Made by a program: the position numbers and the translations under genes. DNA of 64,000 nucleotides from Sclerotiophoma versabilis (lineage: Eukaryota; Ascomycota; Dothideomycetes; Pleosporales; Didymellaceae): positions 806,001 to 870,000 of the forward strand of contig JAAROD010000033.1 of the NCBI GenBank assembly GCA_012274445.1, read 5' to 3'. The stretch's first letter is position 1. Every line of letters begins with the position of its first letter. A model generated the notes under the pieces. That model saw only the letters and a list, made by a program, of their open reading frames with translations. It had not been told where the DNA came from and made no database searches. Shown piece after piece: positions 47,977 to 59,408 of the stretch.

Positions 47977-50900
47977 TCATTCGGAGTCGCTGTCGATGAC
48001 GAAGCCAGCCCTCATGTTGCGTGCCGCAGGCCTGCGGACAACGGGCACATCGTCATCATCGTCATTGTCGTCCATCATGGCAACGTCTTTGTCCCCAGAC
48101 ATGGCCGCTGCTGCTGATGTGTGTGACGTGTCGCCTTTGCTTCCTGCATGTTGTGAAGACAGCGGCGTGTCCGTAGGCTCATCCTCACTCTCGGCGTTAC
48201 TCAAAACATCCTCTACCTCCTCTGACGGCGCACGACTGCTGACATCAGCAGCCTCGCCCATACTCTCATCATCGTCGCTGTCGTCAAACGGACCGGCTTT
48301 ACGCTTCGGTGGAGACTTCTTTCTTTTGCTCTTCTTTGCCGTCTCCTCGGCCTTCCTTTTCTTAGAAAGTGCCTCCTTGGACACAGCTGGCTCAACAGTG
48401 CCAAGAACAAGTGAATTCTTGAACTGATCCATGGTCTCCTGTCGCAGTGCTTGCTCACGTGCAAAGAAAGCTGCATCCTTGTCTGCATCCCACTCCTCGT
48501 CATCCGAGTCATGCACAAACATCGTACTCTTTGTCTTCGCCTGCTTCTCTATCTCTTTCTTCCGCCGCGCTTCAGCTCTGGCCTCACGCTCCTCGTCATC
48601 CAATTCAACAGGTGTGCGGGCTCGCCTGCGCCGCTGGAGCCTTCTCCTTTCGCCGTTAGGCTTTCTCGCGGTAGGATCATCCAGCGCGTACTCCCCTCTA
48701 TCTTCTTCCGAGTCGTGATCGATGCCGTCTGAATCGTCGTCAAACTCCACACGACGGGTCGACCGGCTCGCTGCAGCTGCCTTGCTACGGATGAGGTCTT
48801 CTGGTGCTTTTCCGTCTTCATAGATTGGTGGGTCGAACTCAAACTTGCGAATGAGATCAATAGCCTCTTGAAGCTCTGCCGATGTGGCTGACGAAGGGAT
48901 GACCCACGAAGCATCAGGGTCGTCGTTCGCGCCTAGCCTCATTAACCCTACTAAGGTCATGAGAAGGCGGAGCTTATTATCTTTGAACATTGCGACCTTG
49001 CGCTCTGCGTTATCATGTTTGACAACTACAATACGTTAGTAAGATAGTACAGACGAGCCATGGGAAGCACCTACGAATTGAAGGTGGTGAAGGCGTCTCG
49101 ATGTCCGCACCTTCAGGAGCTGCTTCGCCCTCGGGCACTTCGCCTGCTGCCAAGTCTTTGCGAGCCTGTTCAGCATCCTCCCATGCTTTACGCTCTTCAG
49201 CGGCCGACGTGAGAATATCTCGAATCCAATGCAAAGCGTCTGACTTCTGCTGGTTGACCAGTACGCCCACTGCAACACCAATTTGCGCAGGCTTATCCAT
49301 TCCAGGCTTGACCTCCAGCTCCGCTGGTGGGCGTGGTGGGCGCGTAAATACCTCTCGATCGTGGCCATGCTCGAGGAAATACAAGGTCTGAGGAATTTTG
49401 CTAAACAGCATCTCCACTATCAGCTCCGGCCTCTCCTGCACTCTCTTGACTACCTGTCTGAAGAAGTGTTTGACGAAGTCATCCCACTCCTTGTAAGCTG
49501 GAGACTCCGGGTCAAGGCCGCGCGGTCCCTTCATCATCTTGTTAAAGAGGTGAATAACATCAACTCGACACAGCAAAACGCCAAGCTCCATCTTGTAGGC
49601 AACACGATGAAAAAATCGATGCGCACGCTTCAGTTGCTCAGGGTCCAAGTCTGCAAAGTATCGAGTAAACGCAACGAACGTGTTCACACTACTTTGATTG
49701 ACGAACTTGGCAGCAAAGCGATTGAAGTCGAACTTGCGCTCAGTGACGGTCTTCTGTGCTTGCTGTAGGTCTTCGTTCTCCGAGACGTGGCCCTCGTCCT
49801 CGCCATCAGCTCCCTCCGCATGAGCCTGCTTCTTCTTGATCTTGCGGGCTCGTCGTTTCGACTTGATCTGCATGTCAACGTTCTGCTTCGCGTAACGTTC
49901 TAGCATACGCAAAAACACGTGTGACAGCTCCGTGACAGCATCAAGGTATCCAAATCCCTGGTCTCGATATGATCGTAGGATCATGACAACACGATCATGG
50001 GTAGACTCTTCGTAGAAGATGCGGTTTTGAATGTTCTCAGCGATCTCTTGGTCATCTTCTAGTGCGGATTCTGACATCTCATGTACAGTGAGAAGAATCT
50101 GGGTAAAGCACTTCATGCCTGCGTTGAGGTCTTGCCATGCCTTTTCATCTTGACTCTTTTGCATGAAACGATTCAGCAGAATGAAAGTTTCCTGGTTCAT
50201 GACTTCTGCGATCAAGCCGTAGCTTTCATCCTCTGCGGTAAGGACTGCAGGGCTCTTGGGGTCCGCAGCCTTCTCCTTTATGGTTCGACGTCTTGCGCAT
50301 TCTGCTCGAAGGAACCACGAAACAAGGTAGAAGAACTGTCGTGAGTGTCGCGTCTCTACACGCTCGGTCTCACGCTCAATGGCCTTCCTTAAGTGCTGGA
50401 ACAGGGGATTGAAGGACGAGTCGAGGAATTCTTCAACAAAGGCTTTGATGTGAGTTCGTGCAGACGTGCTCAATGCAACCGGCAGATCAAACTCTTCTCT
50501 CTCTTGCTCCAAATCTGTCTTGCGTCCGGGTCGCCTTGGTTTGTTCCATTTCTTCGTTTGATCCATCTTGTCCAGGGTCGCCTGAGCCTTGCCAAGTACA
50601 TCTTGACCAGAGACGGTTGTGACCTTCTCGTCTTCCTGCTTCAGCCATATCATAGTGCCAAAACGATTGTGACGTGTTGGTGCGTTACGTGCATAGCCAG
50701 CAAGCATTGCTTTCTCTTTCTGCATCAACTCCTTGAGCTCGTTGGCATTTCTGCTGTTCAGCTTCTTGTCTTCCAAGAACAGCTTCTCTGCGTCGATGCC
50801 TTTCAATAGAAAGAACAGGATCTCCAACAACACTACATCCTGCGCAACAAAGTCTTCTCCAATGCTAGATGACATACTGAGAAGTACTTGGAAAATGTCC

Positions 50901-51661
50901 TGCTCTTGGAAGGTATCGATTGTTGTAGATCGAGAAACCTCCGCTTCGTCAATGTCCATAGGTACGCTACTCGGCGGTGAGAGCATAGCAATATTGCGTA
51001 TAAAGTACAAAGCGATACGAATTATACCCTCGTCTCGCGGTGACCTCTCACGCAGGGGTATTGCCATAGACGGCAGGGCGACCTTCACAGCGGTTTGAAG
51101 AGTACGGTCTCGGTCGAACTGTAGAATGGCACGCTTGTATCCGATTTGGGCGAGCTGAACGTAGGGTCCATGACGATGGTGGTTTACGGTCGCTTCGACT
51201 GGGTCGATCTCGAATGGCCAGGTTAAGGGTACGAGGAGTTCCACTGCCAGCGTCAGTAAGTCCACAGTTTATTCCCGTGGTTATGTGTACGTGTAGCGAC
51301 CGCCAGCTTGTGCTTCAACGGTTGTTCGAGCACTCTGGGTGATACTTTGGCGAGAATCTCCAGTAGATCTCCCTTCACCAGGTTCGCCTCAGCCATGCAT
51401 CGTGCCACATCACGACGGTTCAATTGCCCATCGGCGAACTTCAACCATTTTCGCAGGTCTTTCAGACAGACAAGCGCGTCGTCTCCAAGTGCATAAGTGC
51501 CATCATCACCAATACCACCGAGCTGCACACGCGTTAGCGAACACGGGACCCAAGGGCGCAGTACTGCAAAGGCTTACGGCGGTAATAAGACTGTAGACGT
51601 GCGCGCGAATCTCAGGATCCACTGGATCCCTCGCCCAGTCGTCCAGCGTGGTTTGGGCCAT
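47977..51661 (-). CDS. Tof1/Swi1 (Timeless) fork-protection protein, 1177 aa
   Basis: Tof1 is the large subunit of the fork protection complex with Csm3. It slows and stabilises the replisome at barriers and links topoisomerase I and the checkpoint. Exons (minus): 51578-51661, 51291-51522, 49075-51243 and 47977-49025. The Timeless N-domain spans roughly the first 280 residues (PVDPEIRAHVYSLITA, LGGIGDDGTYALGDDALVCL, LELLVPLTWPFEI across an intron). RHNRFGTMIWLKQED and RQFFYLVSWFLRAE follow, then AAFKFVNQSS-like FAAKFVNQSSVNTFVAFTRY and WVIPSSATSAELQ. The C-terminal 300 residues are acidic/basic, nuclear-localisation-like (KKSKRKKSPPKRK), and end in FVIDSDSE. The ATG was chosen at MAQTTLDDW because the upstream codon in that frame is a GTG. 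Confidence 0.94.
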
Positions 51662-51904
51662 TGTCGTGGTTGTTGTCCAACAGCCCACTCATCCCACGAT
51701 CTTCCGACGCGTCTAGCGCGACGCGTACCTAAAGTGGCCGGCCAAAGCGTATAATTGCCAAGCGCAAGGCTGAAGCGGAGCCCCAAGAACTCCCGCTGAG
51801 GTCATGCCTCGGTTAGCAACGCGCATTAAGCCGAGCGCTGCAGCGCTTCACATGTTGTTTGATCTTCAGTTTTTGCACGTCAACATAAGTTCCAAGAATA
51901 CAAG
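51662..51904. promoter_or_regulatory. divergent promoter TOF1 / HADH
   Basis: 243 bp separate the two oppositely directed starts, the shortest shared upstream region in the window. No specific element is claimed. Confidence 0.5.
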
Positions 51905-52960
51905 ATGTTTCCTGCGGCTTCAAGGCAATTCTCTCGATCCGCAAGGCAGCAATGCCGCGCCTTCAGCTCCACACCCTCTATCGGTGCGGCCGCTCAGGTA
52001 AAGAAGCTAGGTGTCATTGGAGCTGGCCAGATGGTGAGTGGGTGCATATCTTTCTAAAAACCTCAATTGACAATGGCAGGGTCTCGGTATAGCTCTCGTA
52101 GCAGCACAAAGGGCTAAGGTACCCGTCAGTTTGATCGACAGCTCACAAGCCTCGATCGATAAGGGTCTGAAGTTCGCTGAGAAGCTGCTTGCAAAAGATG
52201 TGGGAAAGGGAAGGTTGTCGCAGGAAGACGCAGATGCTGTCCGTGGGCGGCTGACCACTAGCACGCAGCTTGAGGATCTGTCAGACGTTGACTTTGTGAT
52301 TGAGGCTGTTCCTGTGCGTCTGACCTACTGCTAAAAGCTCCCAATTTTTCTGACAGACGACAGGAAATCCCAGACCTCAAGAGCAAGATCTTCTCACAGT
52401 TGGCCCAGATCTGCCCATCTCACGCCATTCTCGCAACCAACACATCCTCCATCTCGATCACGAAGATTGCTGCCAGCACATCCAAGGATCCCACCGATCT
52501 GTCTGCATCCTCTCGGGTGATCAGTACGCACTTCATGAACCCTGTCCCTATTCAGAAGGGTGTCGAGATCATCACTGGTCTTCAAACCTCACAAGACACC
52601 GTTGACACTGCAATTGCCTTCTGTGAAAAGATGGGCAAGATCGCCTCGCAATCAGCCGACTCTCCAGGCTTCCTTGCAAACCGTATCTTGATGCCCTACA
52701 TCAACGAGGCCATCATCTGCTTGGAGACAGGCGTCGGGAAGAAGGAGGATATCGACAGCATTATGAAGAATGGCACAAATGTACCAATGGGTCCCTTGCA
52801 GCTTGCAGACTTCATCGGTATTGATACCTGTCTGGCGATTATGCAGGTGTTGTACAATGACACCGGTGACTCAAAGTACAGGCCTGCGGTCCTATTGAAG
52901 AAGATGGTAGATGCAGGGTGGCTTGGTAAGAAGAGTGGAAAGGGTTTCTACGACTACTAG
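51905..52960 (+). CDS. 3-hydroxyacyl/3-hydroxybutyryl-CoA dehydrogenase, mitochondrial, 319 aa
   Basis: This enzyme oxidises L-3-hydroxyacyl-CoA with NAD+, in beta-oxidation or short-chain acyl metabolism. Exons: 51905-52033, 52080-52313 and 52364-52960. Residues 1-30 are Arg/Ser-rich without acids (MFPAASRQFSRSARQQ), a good mitochondrial presequence. The Rossmann motif VIGAGQMGLGIALVAA is completed across intron 1. FVIEAVPEIPDLKSKIF joins across intron 2. Catalytic-region blocks are ATNTSSISI, STHFMNPVPIQKGVEII (catalytic His) and SPGFLANRILMPYINEA. The C-terminal domain ends KSGKGFYDY, a family hallmark. The length is standard for single-domain HADH. Confidence 0.93.
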
Positions 52961-53298
52961 AGGTGCAACCAGAGAAAAAGATACAAAAAAATCTGTATCA
53001 GCTTCCCTGCTCTGCTGAATCTTGTAGTCCGCAACTGCTGAAGAATACAAGCCCACAACGTAGCTTCTGCTTTGACGTGTATTGTGGGTGCCGCTGTTCC
53101 GCATCTTCTGAAGAGACCAAGCGTTTCGGCCGCACCTTGACTTTGAAGAACATGTCTTGGTATATGCTACAATAGATCCCAATACAGCACTAGCACTAAA
53201 CGCCGTATCCATGAGATGCTGCTCTTGGTATACACAGATCGTACAGACCAACTCCCGCTCCACACCCACGATCTTACATTCCCTCTCCCTTCAGCCTG
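52961..53298. other. convergent 3' region of HADH and uL13m
   Basis: 338 bp lie between the stops of two converging genes. No gene is seen. Confidence 0.4.
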
Positions 53299-53924
53299 CT
53301 ACGACACCGGCGCCTGCGCAGCCTCCTTTATCCCCTCAAATGCCCTCTTAATCTCTGGAAGCTCCGCAATACTCTGGCCCCCTCCGTTCCCAACCTTCAA
53401 CAAGTTTTCCTCATACGGATGCGCCCTGCCCTCAAACGTCTTCAACCGCGCCAACCTCTCCTTCCTGAGCCTGTTCTTCGGCAGCATACCACTGACCGCC
53501 TTCCTCAAAACTTCTCCACCTCCCCACTTCGCCATCATGCGGTCCATGTTGATCTCCTTCAGCGAGCCGGGGCGTGTTGTGTGTGTGCGGTACAGTTTCT
53601 GGAAGCGCTTCTTGCCGGTCGTGTGCAGGTTGGCGCAGTCGATGGCTACTACGTAGTCGCCACAGTCGGTTGATGGGTCGAAAATTGGCTTGTGCTTGCC
53701 CATCAGGGCCAGCGCAATGGAGGAGGCGACGCGCCCGAGAGCTCGTGGGTCGGCGCCGATGTCGATGAGGTGCCATGAGCGGGCGTACGCAAGGCGCGTC
53801 TATTATCGATGTCAAAATGGGTGCCACCGGCTTGTGAGTAGCATTTAGAGGGCCTATTTGCGGGGCGCATGCATATGCGGAGGTCCGCTGGGGGTAAACG
53901 TACCTTGCCTACTACTTGAGACAT
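53299..53924 (-). CDS. mitochondrial ribosomal protein uL13m (MrpL23), 173 aa
   Basis: This is a large-subunit protein of the mitoribosome. Exons (minus) are 53904-53924 (MSQVVGK only) and 53299-53799, with a 104 bp intron. The spliced product has the L13 fold signatures: RSWHLIDIGADPRALGRVAS, ALMGKHKPIFDPSTDCGDYV, HTTGKKRFQKLYRTHTTRPG and SGMLPKNRLRKERLARLKTF (the conserved GMLPKN loop). The N-terminus is close to the mature bacterial-type start, as in other fungal uL13m proteins. The gene is head-to-head with CCS1. Confidence 0.92.
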
Positions 53925-54267
53925 GGTTGTGGGGGCCTATGACCTGGCTTGGTTTTCCTCTGAAGTATTCTTCCAAGAGCGATACCTGGATCAAAGATTG
54001 TCAGGTGAACGAGTGGATGCGGGCGGTGCCGTTCGCTGGGGTATTCGTGAAGTTCGATGCTGCGATGCTTGGCATCCTACAATTTCCAGCGGGCGTTGGG
54101 CACGTGATTTGGTGGTTATCAGCTTCTCGCTGTTCGGCCGGATGTTCCAGATGCGGGCCGAAGGCGCATTGCATTTCAAAGCGAACGTGGGGACGGGAAA
54201 CACATCGACCACGCAACTTGAAGCGTTCCCTTTACATCAAATTACGAATAAAGAAACGGCATTCACG
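53925..54267. promoter_or_regulatory. divergent promoter uL13m / CCS1 with an E-box
   Basis: 343 bp lie between oppositely oriented starts. A palindromic CACGTG (54101-54106) sits near the middle. This is the core site of bHLH factors in fungi, but one hexamer can occur by chance. An open frame crosses this region into CCS1 but begins at a non-ATG codon and is ignored. Confidence 0.45.
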
Positions 54268-55226
54268 ATGACTGTACCAGCTTTCGAGACTACTTTTGCA
54301 GTGCCTATGACCTGCGAGGCCTGTATCAAAGATATTGAAGGGTCACTCAGCAACTTGAGTGGTACGAGCGCTCGGTCGAGTCCTATGCACGTCATTCGCC
54401 TGACAGAACGCAGGTATCAATAAGATCACCGCCAATCTTAAGGAACAGCTTGTTTCGATCGAGGGCACAGCAGCGCCGTCAGCCATCGTTGATGCTCTGC
54501 AAGCAAGTGGGCGAGATGCTATCCTTCGTGGATCTGGAAAGTCGAACAGTAAGAGCAAGTGTTGCATTCAAGATGTATTGCATATTGATCAAGGTTAGGT
54601 GCTGCTGTTTGCATCCTAGAGTCACACGCCCCTCATGTCGAGAACAAAGTACGCGGACTGGTCCGCATGGTTGAAGTAGCACCTAGCATGACCATTGTTG
54701 ATCTTAGTATTCGAGGACTTTCACCAGGGACATATCACGCCACTGTTCGCGAGGCTGGTGACATTTCGGAAGGTCCAGAGTCGACGGGTGGTATCTGGGA
54801 GGCATTAAAGGCCAAGAAAGAAGGCAAGTCTTGCCGAGGCATCTTCGGTACTGTTGAGGTAGGGAAGGGTGGTGTTGGCTCTGTTTTCTTGGACAGACCT
54901 ATCCAGATCTGGGAGATGATCGGGAGAAGCATTGTCGTTGCGAGACAGCAGGATGGGAAGGTAGGTTGAATTTGCTACACCTTCCTGGTTTGATTACTGA
55001 CGCCTTGTAGTTTGACAAAAACGACCCAGACACATTGGTCGGTGTAATTGCCCGGAGTGCTGGCGTATGGGATAGTAAGTGCTCTTCTAGAACCCCTCGA
55101 TACAATCATAATATGTTGATTTTATGCATACTGACATGTTCTGCAGACGACAAGACAGTATGCTCCTGTTCAGGAAAGACCGTGTGGCAAGAGAGGGAGG
55201 AGCAGCGCGATCGCGGCATGCTGTGA
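54268..55226 (+). CDS. copper chaperone for Cu/Zn superoxide dismutase, Ccs1, 244 aa
   Basis: Ccs1 delivers copper to, and oxidises the disulfide of, Sod1 in cytosol and mitochondrial intermembrane space. Exons: 54268-54361, 54414-54548, 54599-54960, 55011-55074 and 55147-55226. Domain 1 (Atx1-like) has the copper site MTCEAC at residues 14-19 and INKITANLKEQLVSIEG. Domain 2 is SOD-like (SIRGLSPGTYHATVREAGDIS; GVIARSAGVW). The short domain 3 carries the CxC motif in TVCSCSGKTVWQERE near the C-terminus. All phases agree, and the protein length matches yeast Ccs1. Confidence 0.94.
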
Positions 55227-55398
55227 GTACTTTGATATCGAAACCCAATATACAATACTCTTCGTGCCCAACTTTAAACGTCTCAAAGTTGAGAGCCCCG
55301 TGCCAAGCCTTTCGTATCCGGACGCCGACGCCACTCCGCCAGGGCGCATGCATGTTCATCTTCTATTCGTTGCGTTGCACAAGGCTGACCTGCGTATG

Positions 55399-55973
55399 TT
55401 ACGGGCACGCGACCAACGCCGTATTCCGTGTGCATGGACACTGAACGATAGTAGGCCAACAACAGGCGTCCGTGACACCCCCATGTGGAAGCCAAACAAC
55501 TGCGGCAGTACACCTCGACCTTTCGAACTGTTCCCCCTTTCCACCGTAATCAATCAGGAGTTCTACGTCTTTGCGAATCTGTAGGGCTATCACTGGACCC
55601 ATCACCGATATAGCAACTTCCAATACCTCGACCGCGACTAGGGCTTTACTTCGCTCAAGTTGAGTCTTGAGCCTATATGTAGCCTCCTGCAAGTCGGCAT
55701 TGATCCGGTCTATACCTGGATAAACACTTCCACTGTTTGCGGCAATCTTACTTCGTCTGTCAGATGTATGAATGTCTACCGTGGATGCGGCCCCGCTTGT
55801 TACCTATCGCGCTACCCTAAAGCATGCAAATGGCAGGACGCAGTCTAGCAACAATAGACCTATATTTATTAGCCCGGTACGTGCTCTGGCAATTTTGCGT
55901 CGGCGACTACCTCTACTGATGGATTTGTAATCGCAACAACTACCGCAATGTTGTCCAAGGTAGGTCGGATCAT
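55399..55973 (-). CDS. putative small uncharacterised protein, 165 aa
   Basis: The family is not recognised. A two-exon model (minus, 55881-55973 and 55399-55803; 77 bp GTACCG...ATAG intron) joins an ATG-started exon (MIRPTLDNIAVVVAITNPSV...) in frame to a longer open frame. The product has a helical, coiled-coil-like centre (DLQEATYRLKTQLERSKALV, then EVLEVAISVMGPVIALQIRK with an amphipathic or weakly hydrophobic helix). The end is Cys-rich and less convincing (VTDACCWPTIVQC), so the true 3' end may involve another intron. Support comes only from composition and the matching phase. It could also be a relic. Confidence 0.4.
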
Positions 55974-56039
55974 GTCATTTGGCCGATATCAACCCATTAC
56001 TCCTCAGTAGATACGCCATCAGCACTATTAGTTCGCAGA

Positions 56040-56557
56040 TTGGTGAGAACTTTTGGGCGACTGCGTGTCTTATACGTCTGTTGGCAGCTCGATCGCGTTT
56101 CAAGAAGTAATGACGTTTTTTTTTCACCAGATATCTTTTCCTTATATGCGCCTACCGAGGTGGCCGGTTGGCAAAGTTCAGACCTTGTTCAATGGAAGAA
56201 TGCGTTACCTACCTCTACATATCTATTTCAATGAGATCACTCTGAACACCCAACCTCACATAAGTCTGAGCCTCCCACTCGTGCGAAAGTAGGCACCGGT
56301 GTTGATGTGCTGTGGCTGCGACAGGTGCTCTTGTCGTTCTTATGCTATTCTTCAGGAGCCGTAATCGAAAGCGCAAAGCTGCAGGTGATAGGATTTCAAA
56401 TGAACGGAAAGACGAACGGCCGCCAGTGCAGAATGGGGTCGACATATCGAGCCAGGGGATGAAGCAGCCATACAAAAGATGTCGGGTCGAATATAGTTCC
56501 ACTGGTAGTGTATATAGGAAACTAAGGTGTAGACCTCTAAGGCGATGGTTTATATGA
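56040..56557 (+). pseudogene. relic of a single-pass membrane protein gene (1)
   Basis: A frame reading SLYAPTEVAGWQSSDLVQW and then a polar stretch hits a stop. Another frame carries a transmembrane-like segment with stop-transfer Arg/Lys (AATGALVVLMLFFRSRNRKRK) and a hydrophilic tail to about 56557. The two parts lie in different frames with no plausible intron between them. Ectodomain, TM helix, RxRxRKRK and cytosolic tail is a common layout in fungal surface or sensor-like proteins. I read it as a frameshifted relic; a spliced gene I failed to resolve is possible. Confidence 0.35.
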
Positions 56558-57197
56558 ATTGTACAGATCTGCGTTCGTACGACTTGCTTTGTCCAAGCAC
56601 ACCGTACCGACCCTGGTTATCTACCTCCTTCCAGCCTCAAAATTTCTAGTTCCCCACCTGTCTTCCTTTATTAGGTTTCTTTTTGTTCCATACGCTATGG
56701 AAGCCTCAACTCCTGCAACTTGCAACCTGTTCCGCAACACAAATGCACTACATATACCTATTCTGGTCTGGACTGCGGCTTCACCCCAGGTCCCAAGTCA
56801 AGTTTGGCACACAGTAAGACTTCAGCACTTGGAGACTACGTTTACTATGTTTCGTTGAGAGTAGGGTCGAAGACAACATTCTATCCTTCTTAAGGTGTCT
56901 ACAGAGAACAGGACCCAGCTTGCTCTCCAGAAAACTTGAGAAGTGGTACCACTCTATGACTTAAGTGCATTGCGCTCGTTTGAGAGCCCTGTCTAGCTGG
57001 TCAGCCCGTGTCTCTTTGCCTATCACATTCGTACATGTCAAACAGTGTCACAGCATGTATGGAAATTGCAGTCTATAATGAGTGTTAGGTGTGAACATCC
57101 CGCACTTCTGGCACCCGCAGTACGTCATGCAAGCACTACGGCGCTAATGGTGTAGCAGCAGCGTCCCAGATCGGGAAGCATCTCTCTCGTCATTGTC
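56558..57197. other. spacer between two relics, no gene seen
   Basis: 640 bp with short frames only and no recognisable protein or structural element. Confidence 0.4.
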
Positions 57198-57906
57198 GTG
57201 TCTGCAGCAAAAACAGGAGTTGCCCAGCGTTATCAGGTAGACAACAAGCGTTACACATATTTGCATAATACCAATGGGGTTATTGCCTACGTATCATGCT
57301 CCAAGCCCACGTTCAATCAAGTACCACATAGCATTGACTCGTTCGGTCCAGAGATAGTCCATCCTGTTGACGTTCCGCCTAAACAGTTTATTCCAATACA
57401 TGTGACCAAAGGCACCGAACCATGCTGTTTTCCAGCGAGCTTCCCCACAGTGTGCACGTGGCGACACAGTTCATCAACTATATCATCTGAGACGATCTGC
57501 ATTTACTCCCCTGATACACGCCCTGATGTGTTTGGAACAATGAGAATAAATGCCAATAAAACTGTACCAAAGATCATAAGTGCGCTGTGTTATCAGAGTC
57601 GGGATCAGTGTTGGAGCCACCATGACAGAGACTTTTACTATAGTTGTGCTACTCTTTCTGCTCAGAAGATACTGGAAAATGAAACAGTCGGCCTTGGAAG
57701 ACAACACGGATGTGTACATGAAGTTAGAGCTAACAGGGGATAGTAGGAAACATCCTGAGATGGCAGGCGAAGCACAAACAAGTCTGATGGGCAGCAGAAG
57801 TTTACTGAGGATGAGAATGTGGACGCAAGTGCTGAGTTGGAAATTGGATGGACGGGATGGGAAGCGTCTGCATTGCTCGAAATCGAATTGTCAGGGCATA
57901 ACGCGT
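57198..57906 (+). pseudogene. relic of a single-pass membrane protein gene (2)
   Basis: An open frame from 57198 gives an ectodomain-like, Cys-containing sequence. From about 57580 a different frame carries a TM-like helix with basic stop-transfer (ETFTIVVLLFLLRRYWKMK) and an acidic tail. The tail is then continued in a third frame (AELEIGWTGWEASALLEIEL to a TGA at 57906). The shift near 57765-57785 leaves no room for an intron. This fits a gene broken by small indels. It shares its layout with relic 1, so the two may be decayed paralogues (inference). Confidence 0.4.
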
Positions 57907-59408
57907 GAGGTACCTCTACAAGAAAGCAAGGTGAAAGGTGGGCCAGGTATCAGGCCTCAGAGACAGCATACAGCAGACGCCAATAGACACGGTTGCCAGC
58001 CAATGAGACTCGAATGAACAGTACATCTTGGGAGGCAGGAAAGACTAGACATTCCGCAATTTTAAATATGCAGCAGACCTGCAGCAGGGGGTTTTGTGCG
58101 TGTTTCCGAGAATTATAGTCTACTCATCCATCGAGACAGGAGCGTTTGCGTCTCAAAATTGACGACCTTGGGTACGAGCTCAACATCAGACATAATGTAG
58201 TAGATCTTGAAGCGCATTACAATTTGATTTCAGCATGAAATAAAAGCTTGCGAGCAACACGCACACTTCCCTACGAAGAGTGTGTCGGAATGTGTAGGAT
58301 AACCATTAAGGTTGAAAAGTATGTGAGGTCGGAAAGTCTGTGAGGTCTGATATAGATGATTGGATCTTGACAAGCGGTGTGCTGGTGCCTGTCGTTCGGC
58401 CACGCAAACAAGGTGGAGTTAGCCCAAGTAGTTCCGAGTCACGATCCCCACACGAATCTTGATTGTGACGTCTTGCGCGGAGTGGGAATCACGGAGTCGC
58501 CAAGATGGCTGCGGCTCTGTCATATAACGAAGTGGTCTTGGAAATGCCGTGGCCGGGGAGATGACACCTTGGGAATCTAAGCTCAAACTGTTCACGGACT
58601 CCAGTGAGCCTCAGGACTTCATGCGTTTACCTGAGCCTTCTTTATGAGTGGGCAGGAAACAGGGTTGTCACGTGAATGTCTCAGTGGCAGGGTTGCCATG
58701 TTACAGACCTCAAACGCTGAAGTCCAGGTCCGCGAGGGGCAGAGTCCGAGAGTTTGCCGCGTCGCCGTGCTGCTTTCATCTATCTAGCAGAGGGGAAGAC
58801 CAAGAAATGGAGGAAGCGCTTCCAGGTGCTGCTAAGTTATCAGGAAATCGGATGGCGGTGGTGTTATGGCTCGAACGGGTTGGTGTCATGTGTCTTGGGA
58901 GGCTGCTACGCGCCGTGGATGTCGGCGTTCACGATGCAGGGGTCCAATCAGCGATGAGCCGGCCAAGCTGGACTCCAGACGCGCTGCGACTCAGAATTGG
59001 TCTCCCCACCTGTACGAGCCTGCAGCCGCCCGCCAAATCCCCACCGTGTCCATGCGTGTCTTGCTGTGCTGCCCTCGAAGTCTCCTTCCCTCTCCTCAGA
59101 CTGCCCGAAGTGTCCCTTAATACTTGCGCCTGCCTTGCTCGTGCAACACGACGATTCCGCCGCTCAGCTCGAACAAGACGCGAGTATAACACCCGAGAAC
59201 GCGACACCCACTGCGCCCTAGTACCGACGCTGCGCACTCTTGAAGGCCCCGGCGGCTACCAGTGGACTGTGAAGAAGACGCTATCCATCTGGTCGCACTC
59301 GAGCGGAACGCACGCTACCCCACCTTAACCGTGGATTGGTAGGAGCGGTAACGCGTTGAGGCTTGACGACACCATACTGCCGGGTAACTAGTGAAAGAAA
59401 CCTTCGTC
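57907..59408. other. intergenic / noxR upstream region
   Basis: 1.5 kb without a supported gene. The half nearest noxR is GC-richer and has a 226-codon frame (58648-59328) with no similarity and a Cys/Arg/Ser-rich, unlikely composition. By position it contains the noxR promoter and leader. Confidence 0.45.

Noticed and set aside
58648..59328. 226-codon frame upstream of noxR
   Set aside because: Cys/Arg/Ser-rich with no similarity, and it occupies the expected noxR promoter/leader. It is likely a chance open frame in GC-rich DNA.
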